Shown here: positions 1 through 7,802 of the stretch, one piece after another
Position numbering within the stretch: position 1 is the stretch's first letter
Layout: each line of letters opens with the position of its first letter
The notes under the pieces: generated by a model
The model's database searches: none
What the model saw: the letters and a program-made list of their open reading frames with translations, nothing else
What the model was told of the DNA's origin: nothing
NCBI RefSeq assembly: GCF_001439925.1
Contig: NZ_LMBV01000003.1
Coordinates: forward strand, 343,611 to 407,610
DNA length: 64,000 bases
Source of the DNA: Peribacillus muralis
Lineage (GTDB): Bacteria; Bacillota; Bacilli; Bacillales; DSM-1321
Reading direction: 5' to 3'
Made by a program: the position numbers and the translations under genes

Positions 1-55
1 CTTGTTCGGTATTCATTGCAAAATGAACAACTCATTTTGCCTTTTTCCGATAAAG

Positions 56-84
56 CTGGATTCCATAGAGAATCCGGTTTTTTT
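56..84 (+). terminator. Intrinsic terminator at the left edge
   Basis: An 8-bp stem (CTGGATTC with GAATCCGG, one G-U pair) and a 6-nt loop are followed directly by a run of T. It probably ends a gene lying to the left of the window. Confidence 0.6.
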
Positions 85-459
85 ATTGGTATTTTTTGTA
101 TTGACTATTAAGCTGTCGAACAAAGGCATCTTCGTTAGTCCCATTAATCAATGGACCGTTAAGCCTGTCCCTTTTCTGACCCTTATGAGCAAGCAAAAAA
201 TTTCTTGTAACCAAAACCGCGTCTGAACGAAGAACCGTTCACTCGCAGCCTTTTTGGCAACACAACTCGAAGTATTTAATTTTCGATCCTCGGTTAGAAT
301 ATACTATTAGTTTCCATAAAGGAATGAAAGCAACACATGATTGCAACAGTTTGGATATACCCTTTCATCCAACCAACTTTTCAATACCATGTTTGTATAG
401 CTGAATAAGGTTTGTTGTAGCATCTTGATAATCCTAATTACATCCGGAAGGGGATAGAC
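85..459. other. Intergenic, no gene seen
   Basis: The stretch is AT-rich. The one open frame entering from the left edge (to about 226) crosses the terminator above and has no ribosome binding site, so I do not call it. I see no RNA gene or repeat here; it presumably holds the promoter of the following transporter. Confidence 0.5.
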
Positions 460-1347
460 ATGGATAAACATTCGATTTCGGCGGAAAAAGGCGCCTACAT
501 AAGCATTGCCGCTTACATATTCTTGTCGGCTCTTAAATTGTCGTTTGGCTATTTCGGTGATTCAAAAGGCCTATGGGCTGATGGTTTAAATAATACGACC
601 GACATCATCGCCTCGATTGGGGTATTGATCGGTTTGAAAATTTCAAAGCGACCACCTGATAATAATCATTCATACGGACATTTAAGGGCGGAAACGATAG
701 CATCGCTAGTGGCTGCCTTCATCATGATAACCGTGGGGCTGCAGGTTGTATTCAGTGCGATTAAATCCTTCTTCCAGTCAGATCCAACAGCCGTCCCCAA
801 TATGCTGACCGCATATGTCGCCCTTTTTTCTGCCATTTTCATGTACGGTATCTATCGTTTCAATTTAGCGTTAAGTAAAAAAATAAACAGCTCTTCCATT
901 TACGCGGTTGCACAGGATAACCGCTCTGATGCCCTTGTCAGTATCGGTGCGTTTATTGGAATCCTCGGTACTAAGCTGGGGGTTGCTTGGTTAGATGCGG
1001 TAGCAGCTGCAGTTGTGGGTATCATCATCTGCAAAACGGCATGGGGTATATTTCGTGATGCCTCGATTTCTTTAACCGATGGCTTCGACGATCAACTCCT
1101 GCAAAAGATTGGTCAAACCATTTTATTGACAGAGGGTGTTAAAGAAATGAGTCAAATTAAGGCTCGTATGCACGGAAACGAAATCCTACTCGAAACCACC
1201 GTTCACGTCAACCCTCTTTTGACCGTCATCCAAGGTCATGATATTACGGTAAAAATTGAAGAGAACCTTTTAAAAGAATATAACATCCAGCATGTAATCG
1301 TACACACCGAACCGTTTGCCTTTCACAAAAAAGGTAACCGCCATTGA
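460..1347 (+). CDS. Cation diffusion facilitator, manganese-type (MneS/YeaB-like)
   Basis: This is a 295-residue membrane exporter of the CDF family, expected to expel a divalent metal in exchange for protons. The N-terminal two thirds is hydrophobic with about six helices, and the C-terminal 90 residues form the cytoplasmic ferredoxin-like dimer domain (MHGNEILLETTVHV). The metal-site motifs read NxxxD (in DGLNNTTD, about residue 43) and DxxxD (in DNRSD, about residue 149). These acidic and Asn sites fit Mn exporters such as MneS/MneP better than the HxxxD site of zinc CDFs, an example of which is encoded at 31443-32372. The ATG is preceded by GGAAGGGG. Family assignment is firm; Mn specificity is inferred. 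Confidence 0.88.
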   Translation: MDKHSISAEKGAYISIAAYIFLSALKLSFGYFGDSKGLWADGLNNTTDIIASIGVLIGLKISKRPPDNNHSYGHLRAETIASLVAAFIMITVGLQVVFSAIKSFFQSDPTAVPNMLTAYVALFSAIFMYGIYRFNLALSKKINSSSIYAVAQDNRSDALVSIGAFIGILGTKLGVAWLDAVAAAVVGIIICKTAWGIFRDASISLTDGFDDQLLQKIGQTILLTEGVKEMSQIKARMHGNEILLETTVHVNPLLTVIQGHDITVKIEENLLKEYNIQHVIVHTEPFAFHKKGNRH

Positions 1348-1350
1348 CTT

Positions 1351-1380
1351 ACAAAGCTTTCTCAAAAGCTTTGTCCTTTT
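1351..1380 (+). terminator. Terminator of the CDF gene
   Basis: A 10-bp stem of ACAAAGCTTT pairs with AAAGCTTTGT around a short loop, followed by a CCTTTTGTTT tract. Confidence 0.75.
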
Positions 1381-1813
1381 GTTTACCTTTGGTGGTTATA
1401 GTAAAAACGGCAGCATGGGATCGTTTTAAGGAAGGATATAGCCTTTAGTTGAATTTCTCAAGCTTTGTTTAGGACCATTGGGTTCCCCTTCCCCCTCATA
1501 GGTAGTAACTGCCAAACAACTTACGTTTCCTGGCATCCCCTCTGGCTTATGACAACCACCATCCATCTCCCCTTGCCGTCATGCTCTCTCACTTCAGGCA
1601 CTTGAAGAAGAGGTATTCTGACGGGAAATGATAAAACCAGCTCAAAAGAAGGTATTCTTCGATTAATTGCCGAATATTTATCCAATTGACACATGTATAA
1701 CCCTCACTAATCTGTTATCATAAACAAATAATGTAATTATTTTGATATTTTGTAATTTCTAAAAAAATGGCTCTTTTCGTAAGGATTATTGTTTTTAAAC
1801 CGAAACGATATAA
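1381..1813. other. Intergenic, no gene seen
   Basis: About 430 bp without a supported gene. The stretch from about 1690 is very AT-rich and probably holds the promoter of the kinase downstream. Confidence 0.4.
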
Positions 1814-1924
1814 GGTTGATTGGAGCAGATTGCGAGACTCAGCGGGACAGGTGGGACCTTAACAGGCGTCGAGGAGGCTCACGGCTCCCTCTAAATAAGC
1901 TTGAGCATCGGAGGGAAATCAACC
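1814..1924. repeat. Diverged copy of a Bacillus interspersed repeat
   Basis: The element is bounded by perfect 8-bp inverted ends (GGTTGATT and AATCAACC). Inside are the landmarks TTGATTGGAGC, GCGAGACTC, GAGGAGGCTC and GGGAAATCAACC. These resemble the short intergenic repeat found in many Bacillus, Geobacillus and related genomes. The interior is degenerate compared with the form I remember, suggesting an old copy. It lies between the CDF gene and the kinase gene and interrupts no ORF. I found no second copy in this window. Confidence 0.6.
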
Positions 1925-2025
1925 ACACAGCATTACTTCGTGAATAGCAAAAGTATGCGAAAACAGCCAAAAAATACATTACTGGGTTAAAAGTAAATTC
2001 ATTTTCCTACAGTATGGAGGGCAAA

Positions 2026-3135
2026 ATGGTATCTAATCGAGAAATGACCATTCACTTTTTATCTTCTCAAAGAATCACGATCATTTCCAAATGGAAAGAT
2101 GAGCTGATGCATTTACCGGATGGATATATAGGTTACTTCAAGGGAGAAGTTGAAAATATTTTTAATTTACTGATGGATCAACTTGGAAAATCAGATACTG
2201 ACATAGAAGATGTATTGAAGGTAATTGGGAAAAAAATTGCGTACGACCGAGTTACTAAGCAGTTAAATATGGAAATCTTTTTCTCCTCAGTAACCATCGG
2301 GAGATCGCTTATCATTGAACACGTCTTAAATTCCAAGGTACCTAAAGAAGAAATATCCGACCTCATCAAACAAATCAACATTTACTTCGATCAACTCATT
2401 CAGTTTGCATTATCCCATTATACCGAGTTGAAAACGCAGGAGCTTGATGAACGATATAAATTCATCAGCCCAAATCATAAAGACCGTCTGACGCTACTAG
2501 GCCAAATGACTTCAAGCTTTGTCCATGAGTTCCGTAATCCTTTGACTTCCATCATGGGTTTCATTCAATTGTTACAGGCGGAACAATCTGAAATTAAATA
2601 CCTTGATATCATTTCAAAGGAGTTGGATCAGCTCAATTACCGGATTACACAATTCCTCAATATGTCCAAAAAGGAAACTTCAGAATCGCCATTTGAACTG
2701 TTTTCCATTTCTCAACTGGTTAATGAGGTTATTGAATTTTTATATCCCAGCATTTTGGAAGTGAACGCTGCCATCACATGTAATGTTGCCGATGATGCCG
2801 TCATCACCGGTTCTGAAGAGGAATTCCGACAAGTTTTGTTGAATATCATTTTAAATGCTCTTGATGTAGTTGCCGGGATGCCTTCCCCATCCATATATAT
2901 ATCCGGCTCTGAATCACCACCCGGCATTCTCACCTTAAATATTTCCAACAATGGTCCGAAAATACCTAAAGAGGTCCTCCCGAATATTTTTGAACCATTC
3001 ATCACCACAAAAAAAAGGGGGACGGGATTGGGTCTATTCGTCTGTAAAGAAATCGTTTTAAAACATAAAGGAACCTTATCTTGTCACTCAACCGATTTCC
3101 TAACGACCTTTTCAATACAACTGCAAACTAAATAA
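2026..3135 (+). CDS. Soluble sensor histidine kinase, sporulation-kinase type
   Basis: The product is 369 residues and has no membrane segment. Residues 1-140 form a helical sensor region resembling the RsbR-N/globin-fold sensors of some Bacillus phosphorelay kinases. It is followed by a HisKA domain with the phospho-accepting His in SFVHEFRNPL (about 167) and a HATPase_c domain with N box (LNIILNALD), G1 box and GTGLGLFVCKEI. The H-box SFVHEFRNPLTSIMGF is of the KinA/KinB class that feeds Spo0F, so a role in sporulation initiation is likely. No response regulator is adjacent. I start at 2026 because GGAGGG lies just upstream of it; an in-frame ATG at 2014 overlaps that site. Confidence 0.8.
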   Translation: MVSNREMTIHFLSSQRITIISKWKDELMHLPDGYIGYFKGEVENIFNLLMDQLGKSDTDIEDVLKVIGKKIAYDRVTKQLNMEIFFSSVTIGRSLIIEHVLNSKVPKEEISDLIKQINIYFDQLIQFALSHYTELKTQELDERYKFISPNHKDRLTLLGQMTSSFVHEFRNPLTSIMGFIQLLQAEQSEIKYLDIISKELDQLNYRITQFLNMSKKETSESPFELFSISQLVNEVIEFLYPSILEVNAAITCNVADDAVITGSEEEFRQVLLNIILNALDVVAGMPSPSIYISGSESPPGILTLNISNNGPKIPKEVLPNIFEPFITTKKRGTGLGLFVCKEIVLKHKGTLSCHSTDFLTTFSIQLQTK

Positions 3136-3178
3136 TGAATAATTATCCTTATTTTCCTTGGTTTTTCGTGTGAAATTT

Positions 3179-3208
3179 TTGACTGATTGATGTCAGTTTA
3201 CTTATACT
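3179..3208 (+). promoter_or_regulatory. SigA-type promoter of the first CNNM gene
   Basis: TTGACT and TATACT are separated by 18 nt. Transcription from here would give a leader of about 178 nt before the UUG start at 3393, leaving room for RNA-level control. Confidence 0.55.
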
Positions 3209-3328
3209 AATAGATAGGCTCCACTACTGGCTGAGGTGAATGTCCTACTAGATTAAAAATTTCCATACAGATAACCCGGTACTTATCATCAATCATAAAA
3301 GACAATTATTTCATTCATTATTGGTTTT

Positions 3329-3395
3329 GGGAGGTGACTGGGATAATTAAGTCGTCCGGCTAAAAGGACGATTCAACGGAATCCCACACTATTTG
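3329..3395 (+). promoter_or_regulatory. SD - hairpin - UUG translation initiation element (copy 1)
   Basis: A strong Shine-Dalgarno (GGGAGGTGA, 3329-3337) lies about 58 nt upstream of the UUG start, much too far for normal initiation. The interval folds: TGGGAT (3339-3344) pairs with ATCCCA (3381-3386), and inside it TCGTCC (3352-3357) pairs with GGACGA (3366-3371). If the stem forms, SD and start are about 10 nt apart. The same layout with compensatory base changes occurs at 7752-7802. Confidence 0.7.
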
Positions 3396-4724
3396 GACAT
3401 ATTAAGTCTTATATTAGTCATTATTTTAATCGCTTTAACTGCCTTTTTTGTAGCTTCGGAATTCTCGATCATTAGGGTTCGCAGCTCGCGGATCGATCAG
3501 TTGATCGAGGAAGGAAACAAAAAAGCCATTGCGGCCAAGAAGGTTACATCCGATCTTGATGAATACCTTTCCGCGACCCAGCTCGGCATTACTGTGACTG
3601 CGCTAGGATTGGGGTGGCTTGGACAACCGACCGTTCTCACATTGGTGGGACCTTTATTCAAAGCCTTACATTTACCACAAGAAGTTACAAGCATTCTGAC
3701 ATTTGTCATTTCATTTTCCCTGATAACATTCCTGAATGTCGTTGTAGGTGAATTGGCTCCAAAGACAGTCGCCATCCAAAAGGCGGAACAGGTTGCCCTG
3801 AATATTGCCAGCCCGCTGATTTTTTTCCATAAGATTGCTTTTCCCTTCATCTGGGTCTTGAATCATTCTTCTCGTTTCGTTGTCGGGTTATTTGGCTTCA
3901 AGCCCGCCTCCGAAAGTGAAATAGCCCATACAGAAGAAGAATTGCGTTTCATCCTCTCCGATAGTTATAAAAGCGGAGAAATTAATCAATCGGAATTTAA
4001 ATATGTAAGCAACATTTTTGACTTCGATGACCGTGTTGCCAAAGAAATCATGGTTCCAAGGACAGAAATCATGACCATATCCAAAGATGAAACGGTACAG
4101 GAATTCGTCGATGTAGCAAAATTGGAGAAGTATACACGATATCCTGTTGTCGAAGGAGATAAGGATCATGTTATCGGGTTAGTGAACTTGAAGGAAGTTT
4201 TTTCGGATCTTATTCGCCATCCCGAAATCCAATCCAAAGCGATAGAAAATTACTCACGTCCCATCATTCGCGTCATGGAGAATATACCTATACATGATCT
4301 GCTGTTGAAGCTGCAAAAGGAACGCATCCATATGGCTATCTTGATGGATGAATACGGCGGCACCTCCGGCCTTGTCACAGTCGAGGATATACTCGAGGAA
4401 ATCGTTGGTGAAATTCGTGATGAATTCGATATCGATGAAGTTGCATCCGTTAGGAAAATTAAAGATGGACACTATATTTTAGATTCGAAGCTTCTTGTAA
4501 AGGAAGTGAATGATTTGCTTGGCATTCACCTGGAAGAAGACGACGTCGATACTATAGGCGGATGGGTACTTACAGAAAATTACGATGTGAATGTCGGGGA
4601 TATCATGGAGAAGGACGGGTTTTGCTTTAAGGTGATTAAAATGGAAGATCGCGCCATTCGTTCTATCGAGGTGACAAGAAAGATCGTTAAGCTTCCACTC
4701 GAAGAAAACCTACCCCAAGCATAG
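3393..4724 (+). CDS. CNNM/CorC-family (HlyC-like) transporter, paralogue 1
   Basis: This 443-residue membrane protein has three modules: an N-terminal CNNM (DUF21) transmembrane domain (about 1-185), a pair of CBS domains (about 205-330, with IMVPRTEI and MDEYGGTSGLVTVEDILEEIVGEI), and a C-terminal CorC/HlyC domain (about 345-430). The family includes Bacillus YhdP/MpfA, YqhB and YugS and is linked to Mg2+ efflux and Mg/Co resistance. The UUG start begins M-D-I-L; no nearer start has a ribosome binding site, and the SD lies across a hairpin. It is closely related to the gene at 7800-9149, so the two probably arose by duplication. Family is certain; ion specificity is inferred. Confidence 0.9.
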   Translation: MDILSLILVIILIALTAFFVASEFSIIRVRSSRIDQLIEEGNKKAIAAKKVTSDLDEYLSATQLGITVTALGLGWLGQPTVLTLVGPLFKALHLPQEVTSILTFVISFSLITFLNVVVGELAPKTVAIQKAEQVALNIASPLIFFHKIAFPFIWVLNHSSRFVVGLFGFKPASESEIAHTEEELRFILSDSYKSGEINQSEFKYVSNIFDFDDRVAKEIMVPRTEIMTISKDETVQEFVDVAKLEKYTRYPVVEGDKDHVIGLVNLKEVFSDLIRHPEIQSKAIENYSRPIIRVMENIPIHDLLLKLQKERIHMAILMDEYGGTSGLVTVEDILEEIVGEIRDEFDIDEVASVRKIKDGHYILDSKLLVKEVNDLLGIHLEEDDVDTIGGWVLTENYDVNVGDIMEKDGFCFKVIKMEDRAIRSIEVTRKIVKLPLEENLPQA

Positions 4725-4730
4725 ATGAAA

Positions 4731-4765
4731 AACAGCCTCGTGAAAAATACGAGGCTGTTTTTTTG
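4731..4765 (+). terminator. Terminator after the first CNNM gene
   Basis: AACAGCCTCG pairs with CGAGGCTGTT around a 9-nt loop and is followed by T7. It sits between convergent genes and may also slow transcription from the dedA side. Confidence 0.85.
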
Positions 4766-4768
4766 TAT

Positions 4769-5401
4769 TCATTTATCGGGAAACCTGCCTATTTTTTTGA
4801 CCGATACGATCGGAGGGGGGCTCTTCTTTTTCCATATGATATAAAGCATGATGAGAACAAAGGAACAACCGACTGCCGGAATTACATATGGGGCAGTAAT
4901 TTCCCTGATTTGATGCCAATTCTCGCCTAGTATCCTGCCCAAGGATAAAAACGAAATGGTCCAGGGTATCACTGCCGCAATCGTATAAAAGATGAACTTC
5001 CATACAGACATCCGCGCTATTCCGGCTGGGATGGAAATGGCATGACGAACGACCGGAATGAATCGGGCCGTGAAAATGACCCCTACCCCATAACGTTGAA
5101 ACCATCCTTCGGCCATAAAAATATGATTTTCCTTAATTAAAATATATTTTCCATACTTCAAAAGAAAAGGTCGTCCGCCATAGTACCCAGCCCAATAGAG
5201 AAATAATTGTGCCATCGTCCCACCTGCTACTCCTGCAAGGACGGCTCCCCAAAAATTCATTTTTCCCAGGCCTACCAAATATCCGCCGTATCCGAGAACA
5301 AGCTCACTTGGAATGACTTCAACCATCAGCCCCAGTAATATCCCCATATACCCCATTTCAGCAAACCAATCCAATATCGTCATTATAAGCTGTGATACCA
5401 T
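4769..5401 (-). CDS. DedA family membrane protein
   Basis: This 210-residue integral membrane protein of the DedA/VTT family contains the conserved FTARFIPVVRHAISIPAG block (about 110-127) and an early membrane-embedded E (EVIPSELVLGYGGY). Family members are flippase-like proteins that recycle lipid carriers such as undecaprenyl phosphate or move phosphatidylethanolamine and help keep envelope proton balance. It has its own GGGGAG ribosome binding site and no operon partner. A second DedA gene is at 33903 and a TVP38-type relative at 59637. Substrate cannot be inferred. Confidence 0.85.
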   Translation of the reverse strand: MVSQLIMTILDWFAEMGYMGILLGLMVEVIPSELVLGYGGYLVGLGKMNFWGAVLAGVAGGTMAQLFLYWAGYYGGRPFLLKYGKYILIKENHIFMAEGWFQRYGVGVIFTARFIPVVRHAISIPAGIARMSVWKFIFYTIAAVIPWTISFLSLGRILGENWHQIREITAPYVIPAVGCSFVLIMLYIIWKKKSPPPIVSVKKIGRFPDK

Positions 5402-5515
5402 GCAATCGGACTCCCCTTAGCGCCAATTTCAAAATGTTTGTCCTTATATCCTATTCAGCTCATAACGATCTATTCGATTTTTCATATTCTGCCCCATCTA
5501 CTTCCTTGTCTAAGG

Positions 5516-5552
5516 TACAAAAAAAAGACCAGCAAATATGTGCTCCGGTCTC
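5516..5552 (-). terminator. Terminator of the 57-aa gene
   Basis: On the minus strand AGACC and GGTCT close an outer stem, with an inner AGCA/TGCT stem, followed by a T-rich tract. Confidence 0.6.
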
Positions 5553-5726
5553 TTATTGCATCAATATTCCTTTAGCACCCGTTTTGGGGGAGAATTGTGA
5601 AAAAGCAACTGTGGTGAGTAAGGATGAATCTGTTTGCGAAACATTGGTGAATATCTCCTGACGTGATTTCGTTTTTTCAATATGAATCCCGAGATCTCGA
5701 TACTTATTGATGATTCGGTTCTTCAT
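5553..5726 (-). CDS. Small hypothetical protein, 57 aa
   Basis: I chose the ATG at 5726 because a perfect GGAGG sits 7 nt before it; the longer frame (to 5747) lacks such a site. The product is polar, starts MKNRIINKYRDLG and has no membrane segment, Cys pair or recognisable domain. A terminator follows immediately. It lies downstream of the lipoprotein gene (5841-6554) with about a 115-nt gap, so it may be a separate unit. I do not recognise the family. The strong ribosome binding site and terminator support a real gene. Confidence 0.6.
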   Translation of the reverse strand: MKNRIINKYRDLGIHIEKTKSRQEIFTNVSQTDSSLLTTVAFSQFSPKTGAKGILMQ

Positions 5727-5840
5727 GCTCACCCTCCTTTTCTTCATATCGTCGTTATCCTTTACCTTCCCATATTAAATATGGATAAAACCTATTTATA
5801 TCGATTTTTTCAACAAAAGCATTTTATTCCAATTTCTTTG

Positions 5841-6554
5841 TCAATTCACTTGAATCGTTTGCAACTGATGTTCATGAACCTCGTCTTTCTCTACATGCAC
5901 CTGCACCTTATAGGTACCCGCTTCAACGAATGATACCTTATTTTCGTATCTCCCATTTCCATCGTCCTCAGCCTTGGTGAAATGGCTTTCCTCACTGCCA
6001 TCCTTCCACACTTCGAAATTCACGTCTGCATTTGTCAGTGGCTTCCCATCCAATTCTACGGTCGCCGCAAACATCGAACTGCTTCCGGCTTTTACAGGAT
6101 TGCTTTGGAATTCAATCGATACATCCGTACTTGGATGAACCGATGCACCTTGTGCTTCATGTTCTGGGATGACAACTTCTTTTTCAGGCATCACATGAAG
6201 GCCTTTGGCCGTTACATGAGCAACTACAATATATTTCCCTTGCTCCGTAAACGTATGCATCACTTGATACTTGCCACTCCCCGTATTCTTTGCTTCAAGC
6301 ATATCCCGTTTATCATGTCCAGACTTTCTCACTTCAAACAAAACCTCATCAGCTTCATTGACTAATTGGCTTCCTTGTTTTACTGTCGTTTCAAGTATAA
6401 CTTCTTTTCCCTCATCCAAGGTCCCTTTAATGGCGATCGATGCTTCCATGGATTCCGGAACGGCACTGTTCACTTCTTTATCCTCTTGCATTTCTGTCTG
6501 TTGACAGCCAGCCAACATAAATAACAAAGCAGAACACATATAGATTTTTTTCAT
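5841..6554 (-). CDS. Lipoprotein with two YtkA-like domains
   Basis: The 237-residue product has a lipoprotein signal (MKKIYMCSALLFMLAGC, lipobox LAGC with the acylated Cys at 17) and a short acidic linker. Two tandem immunoglobulin-like YtkA/FixH-type domains follow (about 35-130 and 143-236). Each contains a V-x-FEVxK strand and a GKYxVxxHV/GTYKVQVHV ending. It should be anchored to the outer face of the membrane. YtkA-like domains occur in Bacillus surface lipoproteins of unknown role, sometimes near copper or cytochrome functions; nothing nearby specifies the job here. No key residues appear missing. Confidence 0.8.
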   Translation of the reverse strand: MKKIYMCSALLFMLAGCQQTEMQEDKEVNSAVPESMEASIAIKGTLDEGKEVILETTVKQGSQLVNEADEVLFEVRKSGHDKRDMLEAKNTGSGKYQVMHTFTEQGKYIVVAHVTAKGLHVMPEKEVVIPEHEAQGASVHPSTDVSIEFQSNPVKAGSSSMFAATVELDGKPLTNADVNFEVWKDGSEESHFTKAEDDGNGRYENKVSFVEAGTYKVQVHVEKDEVHEHQLQTIQVN

Positions 6555-6648
6555 GAGTCCTTCCCCTTAGCAATTATTAGACTAAAACTACGTCCTATTC
6601 ATATTGCCCATCCTTTCCCTTATTCAAATTTTTATACATGACTTAACT

Positions 6649-7221
6649 TTAAGTCGTTCGCATGACTGTGACTGAAGTCAGCATGGCTACCGTAATGATC
6701 GTTAAAAATGAATAAAAAAAGACAGAAGTATCTACAACACTCAGTCCGAAAAGCAGAACGCACCCATCAATGAAGAAAATCAGCAAGCCGACGTTAATTC
6801 CACTCTTCCTTGAAATGATCTGTGCCAGCATATCCGTTCCGCCTGTAGAGGTTCCATATCGAAGCATCAAGCCAATCCCAAGTCCGATCAATGCTCCACC
6901 AATTACAGCACTAACATATATGGGTAAATTCCATCCTGTGATGGCATCGGAAAAAATATCAATGCATAATGAGGAAAATAGCAAGCCATGCAAGCTGTTC
7001 AAAAATAGTTTCTTCTCAAAGTGCCAAGCATACAGATAGAGTGGAATACTGCTCAGGATTATCCCCAACCCTGTCGGAAGTCCGATATAGTAATGAAAAA
7101 TCAGACCAATCCCGATCATGCCTCCATCCATTAATTGATATGGTATCAGAAAGAAGTTGATACCCACGCCTACAAGCATGCTGCCGGCAAGAACCGCCGC
7201 CACCCTTTCCATTATTATCAT
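6649..7221 (-). CDS. YitT-type membrane protein without the C-terminal DUF2179 domain
   Basis: This is a 190-residue protein with about five or six hydrophobic helices and the YitT signature GTSTGGTDMLAQIISRKSG (about 130-148). Full-length YitT proteins have about 280 residues and end with a cytoplasmic DUF2179 domain. Here the frame ends soon after the last helix, so this is a short form or a truncation. I start at 7221 because AGGGGGA lies 6 nt upstream; the frame reaching 7326 begins with an unlikely sequence and has no ribosome binding site. Function of the family is unknown. Confidence 0.75.
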   Translation of the reverse strand: MIIMERVAAVLAGSMLVGVGINFFLIPYQLMDGGMIGIGLIFHYYIGLPTGLGIILSSIPLYLYAWHFEKKLFLNSLHGLLFSSLCIDIFSDAITGWNLPIYVSAVIGGALIGLGIGLMLRYGTSTGGTDMLAQIISRKSGINVGLLIFFIDGCVLLFGLSVVDTSVFFYSFLTIITVAMLTSVTVMRTT

Positions 7222-7326
7222 CACTGTCCCCCTATTATGCGGCATAAAACCTGTCCCGTTTCTAAAGAATATGATTATAAGGTCAAAAAAATAATGAAAA
7301 CAACAATTATTTATGAATAAGCCCAT

Positions 7327-7449
7327 TAATTTTCAGAATATTCAACCATATAATGCAATAAAGTAGAGAAAACAGTCAAAAACCGCTAATTATTAGCTCA
7401 AAATGACTCTTTACAAGCAATTTACCTGTTTTAAGGAGCTGTAAGCTGT
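7327..7449. other. Divergent intergenic region, no gene seen
   Basis: AT-rich spacer between the YitT-type gene and the promoter of the second CNNM gene. Open frames here and in the following 300 bp lack ribosome binding sites and family features. Confidence 0.4.
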
Positions 7450-7478
7450 TTGACTGAATGATTATCTCTTTTTATAAT
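7450..7478 (+). promoter_or_regulatory. SigA promoter of the second CNNM gene
   Basis: TTGACT and a perfect TATAAT are spaced by 17 nt. The predicted transcript starts near 7485, leaving a leader of about 315 nt before the UUG start at 7800. Near its 5' end is a three-codon frame (ATG GGG CAT TAA at about 7513) with its own GAGGTG. A GGGCC/GGCCC hairpin at 7685-7701 lacks a U-tract. Confidence 0.75.
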
Positions 7479-7751
7479 GAAAGTATTTAAATTAATTAAT
7501 TGAGGTGATTTGATGGGGCATTAAAGAATGTTCGTTTTGACGGACGGACGCTATTTTGCGTAACGGACATGTGCATACTTCTGATAAATGGATGCAAGCC
7601 TTTATGCAGGAATTCTTCTATTTCCCGTCTACGCATCGCTACCCGGCATATACTATTATTTTCTTCATCAATCAAATGGAAATTGGGCCTCAAGCTGGCC
7701 CCAAAAAATTCGGCAAGACAAAAAAAATATACTTGTATATTTTAAAAATGT

Positions 7752-7802
7752 AGGAGGTGGACTCCTTATTCGTCTCGAAGACGATGTAAGGGAGACTATT
7801 TG
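7752..7802 (+). promoter_or_regulatory. SD - hairpin - UUG translation initiation element (copy 2)
   Basis: AGGAGGTGG (7752-7760) is followed by a long stem: CTCCTTA (7762-7768) pairs with TAAGGGAG (7787-7794, one bulge), enclosing TCGTCT (7770-7775) paired with AGACGA (7779-7784) around a 3-nt loop. Then come ACTAT and the UUG. With the stem folded, the SD core lies 9 nt from the start; unfolded it is about 42 nt away. Compared with copy 1 the inner pair C-G has become U-A, so pairing is preserved. Confidence 0.75.

Noticed and set aside
2..226. 74-codon frame at the left edge
   Set aside because: It runs through a clear terminator, has no ribosome binding site in view and no domain.
3215..3320. 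M-box or yybP-ykoY riboswitch in the leader of the first CNNM gene
   Set aside because: Short matches (AGGCTCC, GAGGTGA) are present, but the ordered conserved core of either riboswitch is not.
7685..7705. GGGCC/GGCCC hairpin as a terminator in the CNNM leader
   Set aside because: It is followed by A residues on the coding strand, so it would not terminate transcription; it may still be a structural element.
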